Assembly (NCBI GenBank): GCA_001799675.1
Contig: MGTX01000013.1
Span: 37,276-98,591, forward strand
Reading direction: 5' to 3'
DNA length: 61,316 bases
Source: Elusimicrobia bacterium GWA2_66_18
GTDB taxonomy: Bacteria > Elusimicrobiota > Elusimicrobia > UBA1565 > UBA9628
Shown here: in pieces, positions 42,460 through 50,115 of the stretch
How the letters are laid out: each line of letters opens with the position of its first letter
Numbering within the stretch: the first letter of the stretch is position 1
The notes under the pieces: model-generated
Told to the model about the DNA's origin: nothing
The model's input: only the letters and a program-made list of their open reading frames with translations
The model's database searches: none
Position numbers and translations under genes: made by a program

Positions 42460-43125
42460 ATGACGCCCGACACCCCGCCTCTCCACCTCAGCGCCGCGCG
42501 AGCCGACGCCTTATGCGCCTGGCGCTACCGCCGCTTCCTCGTCCTGCCGGCGAACGCCCGCCGCAAGCGGGCGGACGTCCTGTGCCGGGACCGGCGCGCC
42601 GACCGCCTGGTCCTCGGCTGCGCCCCCTCATCGCAATCCCTCCTCGTCCCCCTCCTGCCCGCGCCGCTGCGCAAGGACCTCATCCTGGAACCGATGCTCG
42701 GACCCGACCTCCCGTTGGAGACGGTCGCCGACCGCGTCGCGCGCCACGAGCGCGAGGCGCGCAAAGTCCGGCAGAGCGCGCTCGTCGGGCGCTTCCTCGA
42801 CGAGCTCCGCCAAGGCGGCGCGGTCGCGGGCCTGGAGGCCTCGACGTCCGTCCTCCAGCAAGGCCGCGCCCGTCTTCTGCTCGTGCGCGCGGGCTACGCC
42901 AAGATGGGACGCTGCTGCCCGGCCTGCGGCCGCCTGTCCGTGAACCACCGGAGCTGCCCCTGGTGCTTCCGCCCGACCGCGGCGGTCCTCGACCTCGTCG
43001 AGGAACTGGCCGACCGCGCGGCGGCGGCTGGAGTCGAGATCTGCCATGTGAGCGAAGACTCCCGCTTCGACGCGGCCGGGCGCATCGGCGTCGAACTGTT
43101 CGCAATCAACGGCGGACGCGCCTGA
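42460..43125 (+). CDS. baeRF-like (bacterial eRF1/Vms1-related) protein
   Basis: 221 residues. The C-terminal 100 residues look like the L7Ae-fold domain 3 of eRF1/Pelota: 'GRARLLLVRAGYAKMGRCCPACGRL' with a two-pair zinc ribbon (CCPAC ... CPWC), then 'LVEELADRAAAAGVEICHVSEDSRFDAAGRIGVELF', close to the eRF1 'GGIAALLRF' tail. Bacterial baeRF proteins are thought to act in ribosome rescue or peptidyl-tRNA hydrolysis. I see no GGQ motif. An AAGGA Shine-Dalgarno precedes ATG 42460. Confidence 0.7.
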   Translation: MTPDTPPLHLSAARADALCAWRYRRFLVLPANARRKRADVLCRDRRADRLVLGCAPSSQSLLVPLLPAPLRKDLILEPMLGPDLPLETVADRVARHEREARKVRQSALVGRFLDELRQGGAVAGLEASTSVLQQGRARLLLVRAGYAKMGRCCPACGRLSVNHRSCPWCFRPTAAVLDLVEELADRAAAAGVEICHVSEDSRFDAAGRIGVELFAINGGRA

Positions 43126-43639
43126 CGTGAGGCAGGCCCGCGAAAGACGCCGCGCGCTCCGCGACGGCGGCGGCCTCCTCGGCGTCCCGGCAGCGATAGA
43201 GTTCCAGGTCCGACCCATCCGGACGCCTCAGGCAGACCAGCCAGGCCCCCGAGTCGAGGCCCGGCAGGAGGCGGCGCCGTTGGCGCCGGGTAAGGACGAC
43301 CTCCGAGAACTCCGCCAGGTCCCAGCAATGGTTGCCCCCCGGGGCGGGTCCGCCCACGCCCAGGTAGCGGGCGGCCATGCGGTGCTCCAAGTCGAGGACC
43401 ACGCGGGAGCGGCGGCAAAGGAAGAACCAGCCCGAGGCGGCGAAAGCCAAAGCGAGGATCAGCCTTAAGGCGGGCACCAACAGGCCGCTCCCCAGAGGCA
43501 GAACCCACTCCGATAGGAGCATCGCCAAAGCCAGCAGGGCCTCGGCGCCGCCGAAGGCGACCAGGAGGGCTCCCGCCAGCGAGGCGGCCTTATCCGGGTC
43601 CTGGCGGATCTCGAGGCGGGAACGGGTGGTCTTGATCAT
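43106..43639 (-). CDS. Membrane protein of unknown function
   Basis: 177 residues from ATG 43639 (GTG 43654 also possible). Two or three hydrophobic helices (near 22-45 and 52-75) are followed by a soluble domain with 'LDLEHRMAARYLG' and 'GAWLVCLRRPDGSDLELYRCRDAEEAAAVAERAASFAG', similar to PH-like membrane-anchored domains but not diagnostic. The start lies just downstream of the promoter at 43665-43693; a longer frame to 43825 would pass through it. It overlaps the baeRF-like gene by 20 nt at its 3' end. Confidence 0.65.
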   Translation of the reverse strand: MIKTTRSRLEIRQDPDKAASLAGALLVAFGGAEALLALAMLLSEWVLPLGSGLLVPALRLILALAFAASGWFFLCRRSRVVLDLEHRMAARYLGVGGPAPGGNHCWDLAEFSEVVLTRRQRRRLLPGLDSGAWLVCLRRPDGSDLELYRCRDAEEAAAVAERAASFAGLPHVRRVRR

Positions 43640-43664
43640 CTCGGCGGGAAGCACCCTTGAAGTC

Positions 43665-43693
43665 AGTGTAGCCCCGCTTGCGACGGGCGTCAA
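43665..43693 (-). promoter_or_regulatory. Sigma70-type promoter of the membrane protein gene
   Basis: Reverse strand TTGACG (43688-43693), a 17-nt spacer and TACACT (43665-43670). The start of transcription at about 43658 leaves a short leader containing AAGGG. Upstream to 43854 I see no gene. Confidence 0.65.
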
Positions 43694-43853
43694 GGACTTA
43701 ACCTCTCCCTGATCCTCGGCCAACTCTGCCAATCGAGCCGCCAAAAAAATAAAATACCCCGCGTCTCCGAGGAGAGCATCGCCCTGAGGGGCAACGGTGA
43801 AAAGATGATAGCGCAGCTTGGGCACGGTTGGAAAGTCGAAAAATCAACAGATT

Positions 43854-43932
43854 CGCCAACGCCACGCTCTGACGCACGCGCTACAGGAACTCCATAACGA
43901 AAGCGCGCGTCGGCACCAGCGCTTAGTTAGAC
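43854..43932 (-). repeat. attC-like site 1 (downstream of higA)
   Basis: A 79-nt imperfect inverted repeat. Read on the reverse strand it begins GTCTAAC (fits the R'' consensus RYYYAAC) and ends GTTGGCG (contains the conserved GTT). Inside, GACGC/GCGTC and GCGCT/AGCGC pair with a 2-nt bulge, and CGCT/AGCG pair further out, as in single-strand-folded attC sites with extrahelical bases. The higA stop codon lies in the first box, a common cassette feature. It is about 75% identical to the site at 44747-44825. Confidence 0.6.
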
Positions 43933-44391
43933 CCCGGCGCCCGGATAAAAAGTGGCTGGAGTTACAGCAAAGCGCTTACTTAGACGCTCAATGTGTTCTC
44001 TCGTTAGCTTTCTCTTTCCACGAAGAACTTCAGAGACCACTGGCTGCCCACCAAGTTCCTTCGCCAAATCATATTGGCTCAACTCATTCTGATCCATGAG
44101 AAACCCAAGCACTTCCTCTGGCGTCGCAGAACCTATCGAGAGCTCGCTTTTCTCATACTGCGCGACAAGTGGGATTACGCTGCGTAGGTATTGGGCAACT
44201 GCGGCCGAGTCTGCCGCGCCGAGCGCGCTCGACTCCCGCATCAGGATTTGAATTGCTTGCCGGTAAGCCTGGTGCATCTTCTTGTTCTTCATGGGTTGCG
44301 GCGGCAAATGGAGATACAGCCAGCGAAGGAAGTCGTTTTCAACAGGTGCTTCCAAGGGCTTCAGCTTGCGCTCTAGTGTCTCGATGGTCAT
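43927..44391 (-). CDS. higA: HigA-type antitoxin
   Basis: 154 residues. The C-terminal HTH ('QNELSQYDLAKELGGQPVVSEVLRGKRKLTREHIERLSKRFAVTPATFYPG') and helical N-terminal extension match the COG5499 HigA antitoxins paired with COG4680 HigB. It should bind the toxin and repress the shared promoter. It begins 1 nt after the toxin stop. Its own stop codon lies in the attC-like site. Base composition is less GC-rich than the flanks. Confidence 0.9.
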   Translation of the reverse strand: MTIETLERKLKPLEAPVENDFLRWLYLHLPPQPMKNKKMHQAYRQAIQILMRESSALGAADSAAVAQYLRSVIPLVAQYEKSELSIGSATPEEVLGFLMDQNELSQYDLAKELGGQPVVSEVLRGKRKLTREHIERLSKRFAVTPATFYPGAGV

Positions 44392-44392
44392 C

Positions 44393-44680
44393 TTATCGTC
44401 TCCAGCGGCCCAGGTCGTACTCTGCGTGAGTCATAACATGTTCAACTGCAACGGCCTGAAGCACGTAATTCACCAGCGCTATCAACCGGTACTTATTCCC
44501 AGAAATATCGAACACAGTGTGCGGCCTTACGAGGTCTACAGACCCGAAGGTCTTTCGTAGATCTACGAAATGTCTGAAACTGTTCACTTCGATGGCTTGC
44601 GTCCAAGCCCGCAGGGGGGATCCCGCGTCGGGATGCTTCCGTGCGAATGATTGAAGGGTATCGCGCCCGATTAGCTCCAC
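44393..44680 (-). CDS. higB: HigB-type mRNA interferase toxin
   Basis: 95 residues from GTG 44680. The sequence matches the COG4680 HigB family: 'ARKHPDAGSPLRAWTQAIE', 'VFDISGNKYRLIALVNYVLQAVAVEHVMTHAEYDLG'. These toxins cleave mRNA at the ribosome. The gene order toxin-antitoxin is the HigBA norm. The -10 box (44688-44693) is 7 nt before the GTG, so the mRNA is probably leaderless. Confidence 0.92.
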   Translation of the reverse strand: MELIGRDTLQSFARKHPDAGSPLRAWTQAIEVNSFRHFVDLRKTFGSVDLVRPHTVFDISGNKYRLIALVNYVLQAVAVEHVMTHAEYDLGRWRR

Positions 44681-44687
44681 AGCCCAA

Positions 44688-44715
44688 AGGATAGCAGATA
44701 GCTATCATTTGTCAA
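44688..44715 (-). promoter_or_regulatory. higBA promoter with palindromic operator
   Basis: Reverse strand TTGACA (44710-44715), 16-nt spacer, TATCCT (44688-44693). The palindrome GATAGCTATC (44697-44706), plus a half-site GATAGC-like repeat next to it, lies in the spacer. This is a likely HigA operator. Confidence 0.7.
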
Positions 44716-44746
44716 GGCCTCTATCGGGTTAGAAAATATTCCCGTT

Positions 44747-44825
44747 GCTCATCGCCACGCTCTGCCGCGCGCGCTACGGGAACTCCGCAAAGAAAGTGCG
44801 CGTCTGTAGAAGCGCTTGGTTGGGC
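44747..44825 (-). repeat. attC-like site 2 (upstream of higB)
   Basis: A second 79-nt site, same orientation and length as 43854-43932. On the reverse strand it begins GCCCAAC (fits RYYYAAC) and ends GATGAGC, where the usual GTT is changed to GAT. The inner CGCG(C)/GCGCG stem and CGCT/AGCG arms are kept. If real, it ends an upstream cassette that holds the small ORF at 44850-45071. Confidence 0.55.
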
Positions 44826-44849
44826 GGTATCGTCGGGGACGGACGCGAG

Positions 44850-45071
44850 TCATATCAGTTTCTTCCCGTCCCATTCCCGCCGTAGCAGTCCATAAACGTA
44901 TTCATCTACGAATACTCCATCCTTCAAGCGGATTATAATGGGAATATCAACACTTCGCCATGATAATTCAGTCTGAAAATCGCCGGGAAAGGCCGAGCGG
45001 CCGGTCGGCCTCTCCCGGCGACCTTTAGCTTCCGCCGGATCTCGATGCAGTCCGGAGGTGGAGTCCGTCAA
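44850..45071 (-). CDS. Small hypothetical protein, possible cassette ORF
   Basis: 73 residues from a TTG at 45071. The first half is low-complexity and coded by a strong inverted repeat (44981-45020). The second half ('WRSVDIPIIIRLKDGVFVDEYVYGLLRREWDGKKLI') looks like a real folded segment but matches no family I know. Its stop is 25 nt before attC-like site 2. It may be a cassette gene or a remnant. Confidence 0.35.
   Translation of the reverse strand: MTDSTSGLHRDPAEAKGRRERPTGRSAFPGDFQTELSWRSVDIPIIIRLKDGVFVDEYVYGLLRREWDGKKLI
44981..45020. repeat. Large GC-rich inverted repeat
   Basis: Outer arms CGCCGGGA/TCCCGGCG enclose inner arms GGCCGA/TCGGCC, with a GC-rich loop. It would form a 40-nt hairpin in either strand. 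No T tract follows, so its role is unclear; it could mark a cassette end, a REP-like element or an mRNA stabiliser. The rest of 44826-45103 holds nothing else clear. Confidence 0.5.
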
Positions 45072-45103
45072 AACCCGTCAACTTGGAGTTCACGACTTTT
45101 CGG

Positions 45104-46003
45104 CTAAGCCGCGCCGCGAGAGGCGATGAGCCCGCTGATGAGATCGGACTTCTCCGGGACCAAGGTGATCGCGGCGCCTCCCTCCAGGGACTTCTGGACC
45201 TCGAGGATCTCGAACATGGCCTCCAGGATGTCGGGGGCCGAACCGATGGTCTTGAGGGCCTGGCCCACGATCTTCGGTCGCAAGGCCGCGGCCTCGCCGA
45301 AGGCGATGGAGGCCTGGCGCTGGGCCGTGCTGGCGATGATGTTGACTTGGTTCTCGCCGTCCTGCTTGATGGCCGAGGTCACCTGCCGCAGTCGGTTGAC
45401 CACCTTCTCCTCGATCTGGCGGATCATCCCCGGGTCGCGGAAATGGACCTTGCGGATGTAGACGGAGCCCAGCTTGTAGCCCCACTCGTGGCTCTTCGGC
45501 GAGACCTCCTCGCGCACGACCTGGCTCATCTGGTGGCGCGAGCCCAGCATGTCGGCGAGTTTCATGTTCGACAGCGAGCGCACGGTGGCGTTGCTGACGT
45601 TGGCGGCTAAGGACCCGCGCGGGTCGGCGTTCTTGAAGATGTAGGCGACCGGGTCCGAGATGAACATCTCGTACCAGATGCCGATGCCCATGGGAGCGCC
45701 TTCCTCGGAGTTGACCGGCTCGCTGCGGCGATAGACCTGGTCCATGCGCATGTCCAGGGTGTAGCCGCTGCCGATCCAGTTGACGATGAGCGCGGCCGGC
45801 CCCATCCGAAACCAGAGGAAGTGGAGCCCCGGCTCCTGGATGACGTCCAGGACGTTGCCGAAGAGGACGTAGACCTTGGCGGTCCCCTCGTAAACGATTG
45901 TATAGCAGCCGAACAGGCGCAGGAGACCCAGGAGGATCGGCACGCCCACGAAGCAGGCGGCGAAGGTCGCCAGCGCCGAGAGCGCCATCGGGTTCATGCT
46001 CAT
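45104..46003 (-). CDS. SPFH/Band-7 domain membrane protein
   Basis: 299 residues from ATG 46003. One N-terminal membrane segment ('MALSALATFAACFVGVPILLGLL') is followed by a stomatin/prohibitin-like SPFH domain ('YVLFGNVLDVIQEPGLHFLW', 'NVSNATVRSLSNMKLADML', 'GYKLGSVYIRKVHFRD') and a short helical tail. It probably forms a membrane ring complex with the similar protein encoded just upstream, which is separated by one base. Confidence 0.88.
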   Translation of the reverse strand: MSMNPMALSALATFAACFVGVPILLGLLRLFGCYTIVYEGTAKVYVLFGNVLDVIQEPGLHFLWFRMGPAALIVNWIGSGYTLDMRMDQVYRRSEPVNSEEGAPMGIGIWYEMFISDPVAYIFKNADPRGSLAANVSNATVRSLSNMKLADMLGSRHQMSQVVREEVSPKSHEWGYKLGSVYIRKVHFRDPGMIRQIEEKVVNRLRQVTSAIKQDGENQVNIIASTAQRQASIAFGEAAALRPKIVGQALKTIGSAPDILEAMFEILEVQKSLEGGAAITLVPEKSDLISGLIASRGAA

Positions 46004-46004
46004 G

Positions 46005-47012
46005 TCAGCGTCCCTCCCTCCGGCTAGTCTCCAACACATACTGCTTGGCCTGCTTGAAGAGGCTCAGGCGGACGTTGCGCAGGTAGGCAATGAGGGCGGT
46101 CTCTCCCCCCGCCGCCTTGAGGTCGATGAGCTGCTTGGCCATCGCGGTTAAGGGCTCGACCTCGGCCTGCGCCTTCAGCGTCTCGATTTCGACGGCGCGC
46201 TTGGATTGGACGATCTTCTGGTCGGCGGACGCCTGGGCGAGGCTGATCTCGGAGGAGACCTGGTTGTGCGCGGTGTTGATGGCCGCCAGGGCGGACTCGA
46301 CGTCGTTGGGCGGGTCGATGCCCGTGATGAGCGAAGCGTCGAGCGCGATTCCGTAGCGGGCCATGGAAGACTTGCAGTCGCGGTCCATGTCGTCGTTGAG
46401 AGAGCGTAAGTTCTTGCGGATATCGTTGATGGAGACCCCGCTCACGTCGCTGAGGCCCGTGGCCTGGGTCTGCGGGGCCAGTTCGTTCTTCGGCGCCTCG
46501 AAGGTCGCGATCTTCTCGCGCAGGACCGAGACGAAGTATCCCATCACGTGGACGATGGGATTCTTGATGCCGAAGAGGTACGCGTAGAGGTTGCGCTCCG
46601 AGACGCGGTAGCGGATCTGTCCGGTCAGCCCGGTGTTGAGCTGGTCCTTGGTCACCGCCTCCAGAATGGTCCCGCCCTTGTTGGCTCCCGGGCTCTCCGG
46701 GTCCATGGCGATGTTGACGCTCTGGGTGGCGACCGAGATCTTGTAGACCCGCTCCCAGGGGAGCTTGAAGTAGGGACCGCCCGGCGGGATCACCCGCAAC
46801 TGGGGATAGTCGTAGCGCTTGCGCTCCTCCTCGCTGAGGGTCGCGGCGAGCTCGGGGTCGGAGAGAGTCGTCTTTCCGGCGATGCGCTGGGCCCGCCCGA
46901 AGACCGTCTTGACCGCGCGCTCGTTCTGGTCGACGGTGTAGAGGCCCGCGATCAGATAGTTGACCAGGAACCAGGCCATGAAGCCGACGACGACGCCGAG
47001 GAGGACGCTCAT
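46005..47012 (-). CDS. SPFH/Band-7 domain membrane protein (HflK/stomatin-like)
   Basis: 335 residues from ATG 47012. An N-terminal membrane helix ('VLLGVVVGFMAWFLVNYLIAGLY') precedes 'VDQNERAVKTVFGRA' and 'VIPPGGPYFKLPWERVYKISVATQS', typical of HflK/prohibitin-type SPFH domains, and a long coiled-coil with 'AQASADQKIVQSKRAVEIETLKAQAEVEPL'. With the next gene it forms a pair like HflK/HflC, but here linked to an OPT transporter. The start is 12 nt after the transporter stop. Confidence 0.9.
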   Translation of the reverse strand: MSVLLGVVVGFMAWFLVNYLIAGLYTVDQNERAVKTVFGRAQRIAGKTTLSDPELAATLSEEERKRYDYPQLRVIPPGGPYFKLPWERVYKISVATQSVNIAMDPESPGANKGGTILEAVTKDQLNTGLTGQIRYRVSERNLYAYLFGIKNPIVHVMGYFVSVLREKIATFEAPKNELAPQTQATGLSDVSGVSINDIRKNLRSLNDDMDRDCKSSMARYGIALDASLITGIDPPNDVESALAAINTAHNQVSSEISLAQASADQKIVQSKRAVEIETLKAQAEVEPLTAMAKQLIDLKAAGGETALIAYLRNVRLSLFKQAKQYVLETSRREGR

Positions 47013-47023
47013 GTTTCCGGGTC

Positions 47024-48934
47024 CTAGGGAGGAGTCAGGAGACCGGTCGCGGCAAGCAGGGCGATGGCCACGCCGATGAGCGACTCGCCGGCGATGAGCC
47101 CCGAGCTGACCGTGATGATGTAGCGCTCGGCCAGCGCCGGCTTCTTGCGCTCCAAGACCAGCGCGATGAGCGCGCCCAGGAACATGGACAGTGAGTTGAA
47201 GAAGGGAATGACCATGGACAGGCCCAGCCCCGTGGCCGAGGGGATGTATTTCTGGTATTTGGGGAAGGCCTTCTCGATGAGCGGGATGAGAATGCCGGCC
47301 GCCCCGCCGCAAAGCAGGCCCATGCGCGCCGTCGGGTGGAGGGCGTGCAGGCCCTTGCTCAGGAGCTTGGCCACCGCGGCCCAGACCTGGGCGGACGGGG
47401 CGGGCCACTGGTTGGTGCCCAGCGACGCCGCGTCCGGGACGAGCAGATAGAAGGCCGGGACCACGATGAGCGTGCCCGCGAAGATGCCCAGGAACTGGGC
47501 GATGAACTGCTTGCGCGGGTTGGCGCCGAGGAGGTAGCCGCTCTTAAGGTCGGTGAGAAGGTCGGCCGACGAGCCGGCCGCGCCCGCCGTGACGCTGGCC
47601 GTCATCAGGTTGGTCGCGATGTCGGCGGGCGCCAGGAAGCCGAAGGCGAGCTGGGTGATCTTGCCCATGGCCCCGATGGGGGTGGTGTCGGATTCCCCCG
47701 TCACGCGGCAGGCCACAAGAGAGAGGAAAAAGGTCATGAGCACGGCGATGACGCCCATCCACCAGCGCGTGTCGAAGGCGAGGCAGAGCACGGCCACGCA
47801 GCCCAGCCCCGAGAGGCCGGTTCCGGTCAGAAACCATGACGTGGGGACCTCGATGGCCTCCATCGCGTCCTCGGTCGCGGTGTTTTTCTTCTTAGCGCGC
47901 TGGGGCGCGAGGAGAGCCGCCGCGCCGCTGAAAGCGCGCAGGACGGTCTTCCACTGCAGGGCGAACATGAACAGGCCCGAGGCGACCATCATCGACGCCC
48001 CCGTCCAGGTGCTCCAGGAGACGATGGCTCGGTAGCCGAGCTTGGCGCCGTCGATGGCGCCCAGGCTCACCATCCAGGGGGCCAGGAGTCCGTAGTTGAG
48101 GCACGCCCCCAGCAGCAAAGACCAGGCGATCTTCCAGCCCATGATGGCGCCGGCGGCGAGCATGATGGTGCTCATCTCGAAGGAGATGGTGTATTTGGAA
48201 AGCGCGTAGCCGCCGATGGAGCCGGGGAACTCCAGCATGCCCGGCAAAACGAAGGGCTTGCCCGCGTCGCGCAGCCACGCGACGACGCCGCCGATGACGC
48301 CCGCGATGCCCAGCGAGCGCGCCTTCAGGGCGGCTTGCGCGCCCTTGGAGTGGAGGCTCTTGAGGGTCTCGGCCGCGGCGATGCCGCTGGGGAACCTAAG
48401 CTGTTCGACGTTGATCATCTGGCGCTTCATGGGGATGGCCATGAAGACGCCGAGAGCCGCGAGGAAGAGGGTCCAGGCGGCCAGCGTGGGCCAGGGCATG
48501 TGGTGGCCGGTGACCAGCAGGTAGGCCGCGATCGCGGAGGTCATGGTGCCGCCCGTGGAGTAGCCGGCCGAGGAGGCGGTGGACTGCATGCAGTTGTTCT
48601 CGAGGATGGACATCTCCGTCGGAAACCACCGCGGGAAGGCCGCCATCATCGTCTTATGGATGGCGTAGGAGAGGATGCAGGCCGTGATGGCCACGCCCAG
48701 CCCCCAGCCCGTCTTGAGGCCGACGTAGAGGTTGGAAAGGGCCATGAAGCCGCCGAGGAAGGAGCCCATGACGATCGCCCGCAGGGTCAACTGGGGCATG
48801 GAGTCGCCCCGGTAGACCGTCTGGTACCAGCGCCTCTCGAGCATCTCCGGGGTCATCCGGGTCTTGCGCTCGAGAGGTTCCTCGGGCAGGTCGAGGAACT
48901 CCTCGCCCATCACTTCCACTTTGGGATCGGCCAT
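47024..48934 (-). CDS. OPT-family oligopeptide/metal-chelate transporter
   Basis: 636 residues with about 14-16 membrane helices. OPT features: 'SNLYVGLKTGWGLGVAITACILSYA', 'NNCMQSTASSAGYSTGGTMTSA', 'LRFPSGIAAAETLKSLHS', and 'TDLKSGYLLGANPRKQFIAQFLG'. The family imports oligopeptides or iron chelates. ATG 48946 is an alternative start. The operon with two SPFH proteins suggests that the transporter works in a scaffolded membrane domain or is under SPFH quality control. Confidence 0.92.
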   Translation of the reverse strand: MADPKVEVMGEEFLDLPEEPLERKTRMTPEMLERRWYQTVYRGDSMPQLTLRAIVMGSFLGGFMALSNLYVGLKTGWGLGVAITACILSYAIHKTMMAAFPRWFPTEMSILENNCMQSTASSAGYSTGGTMTSAIAAYLLVTGHHMPWPTLAAWTLFLAALGVFMAIPMKRQMINVEQLRFPSGIAAAETLKSLHSKGAQAALKARSLGIAGVIGGVVAWLRDAGKPFVLPGMLEFPGSIGGYALSKYTISFEMSTIMLAAGAIMGWKIAWSLLLGACLNYGLLAPWMVSLGAIDGAKLGYRAIVSWSTWTGASMMVASGLFMFALQWKTVLRAFSGAAALLAPQRAKKKNTATEDAMEAIEVPTSWFLTGTGLSGLGCVAVLCLAFDTRWWMGVIAVLMTFFLSLVACRVTGESDTTPIGAMGKITQLAFGFLAPADIATNLMTASVTAGAAGSSADLLTDLKSGYLLGANPRKQFIAQFLGIFAGTLIVVPAFYLLVPDAASLGTNQWPAPSAQVWAAVAKLLSKGLHALHPTARMGLLCGGAAGILIPLIEKAFPKYQKYIPSATGLGLSMVIPFFNSLSMFLGALIALVLERKKPALAERYIITVSSGLIAGESLIGVAIALLAATGLLTPP

Positions 48935-48980
48935 GGAGGCAATCATACTACACGAGGGGCCTCTCCGGCTCGGGGGATCC

Positions 48981-49271
48981 CTAATATGCCCGAGGTCTCC
49001 TACAGAGTTGGAGGTTCCAGTCTCCATTCTCGCCGCGCTCGGGCCAGAATTCGAAGCCACTCTCGAGCAGGATCGAGTAGAGCAGCGTCGGCTCGAAGTC
49101 CGTCCGTATCCTCATGACCCGGCCCGGCGCTAACTCATACATCCCTTTGATGATGGCCAAGAAGAACGAATCTCCCGCGACGGCGTCCATGATGTCCAAC
49201 TCGACGTCCGGCGTATTCTTCAGCCACGCCGGGCGCTGTTGCGGCTCGCTCAACGCCCCTGTTTTGTCCAT
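48981..49271 (-). CDS. DUF2249/TusA-like small protein
   Basis: 96 residues. 'ELDIMDAVAGDSFFLAIIKGMYELAPGRVMRIRTDFEPTLLYSILLESGFEFWPER' resembles the beta-alpha-beta fold of DUF2249 and TusA-like proteins, though the TusA-type catalytic Cys is missing. Role unknown; related proteins often bind metals or sulfur. A TACACT box 5 nt before the ATG suggests a leaderless mRNA. Confidence 0.75.
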   Translation of the reverse strand: MDKTGALSEPQQRPAWLKNTPDVELDIMDAVAGDSFFLAIIKGMYELAPGRVMRIRTDFEPTLLYSILLESGFEFWPERGENGDWNLQLCRRPRAY

Positions 49272-49276
49272 ATGAT

Positions 49277-49305
49277 AGTGTAGGTCGGATTAGAATCTGT
49301 GTCAC
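49277..49305 (-). promoter_or_regulatory. Promoter of the DUF2249-like gene (leaderless)
   Basis: Reverse strand GTGACA (49300-49305), 17-nt spacer, TACACT (49277-49282). The ATG follows only 5 nt later, so transcription and translation should begin together. The region 49306-49384 is AT-rich and probably also holds the promoter of the divergent response regulator. Confidence 0.65.
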
Positions 49306-49384
49306 TTTATATTTATGTGTAAAAAATGTGTGATATATTGCCTTATGTGAGCGGCGGGTGGATTTGCTAAAAGAACACCTTCCC

Positions 49385-50095
49385 ATGGAAAGGCCCAAGC
49401 TTTTGATCGTCGAAGACGATCGAGATTTAATCGAGCTGCTCCGCCTCCGCTTTCAGCGGGAAGGCTTCGCGGTCACCTGGGCGCTCACCGGGGAGGATGG
49501 CCTGGCCCTCGCCGCGCAAGAGGATCTCGCCCTCGTCATCTTGGACGTCATGCTGCCCGGCATGGACGGGATGGAGGTCTGCCGACTCCTCCGCCGGCGC
49601 TCATCGGTGCCGATCATATTCCTGACGGTCCGCGCCGGCGAGGCGGAGCGGCTCTTGGGCTTCAAGCTGGGCGGCGACGACTATGTGATGAAGCCGTTTT
49701 CGGTCGACGAACTCGTCGCCCGCGTCAAGGCGATCCTTAATCGCAAGGCCGCTGCGCCTCCGGCCGCAAAGGAGCTTCGAGGCCCCGGCGGCATCGAGAT
49801 CGACCACGACAGCCGCGAGGTCCGCGTCCATGGCCAGGCCGTGAAGCTGACCCCGAAGGAATTCATGCTGCTGGAGGCGCTGATGGACGCCGACGGCAAG
49901 GTCCTCCCGCGGCAATTCCTCATGAAGAGGATCTGGGGCTACGACCGCAAGCTCGGCCTCGACGAACGAAGGGTGGATCACCTCGTCTGCCGCCTGCGCC
50001 GCAATCTGCGCGAGGAAGGCTCCCGGATCCTGACGGTCTCCGGCGCGGGTTACCGCATCACGCGCGCAGCGGTTCCCCCGCCGCGGGCAAAGTAA
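49385..50095 (+). CDS. OmpR/PhoB-type response regulator
   Basis: 236 residues from ATG 49385 (GTG 49358 is the longer choice). The receiver domain has 'LLIVEDDRDL', the phospho-acceptor in 'LVILDVMLPGMDG', and 'YVMKPFSVDEL'. A winged-helix DNA-binding domain follows ('VKLTPKEFMLLEALMDADGKVLPRQFLMKRIWGYD' ... 'RRVDHLVCRLRRNL'). No kinase is adjacent, so it is an orphan here. Confidence 0.93.
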   Translation: MERPKLLIVEDDRDLIELLRLRFQREGFAVTWALTGEDGLALAAQEDLALVILDVMLPGMDGMEVCRLLRRRSSVPIIFLTVRAGEAERLLGFKLGGDDYVMKPFSVDELVARVKAILNRKAAAPPAAKELRGPGGIEIDHDSREVRVHGQAVKLTPKEFMLLEALMDADGKVLPRQFLMKRIWGYDRKLGLDERRVDHLVCRLRRNLREEGSRILTVSGAGYRITRAAVPPPRAK

Positions 50096-50115
50096 AAATC
50101 CCGGCCGGCCATCGC

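Noticed and set aside
43640-43825. N-terminal extension of the membrane protein at 43106-43639
   Set aside because: It would be translated from upstream of a strong predicted promoter (43665-43693) and has atypical sequence.
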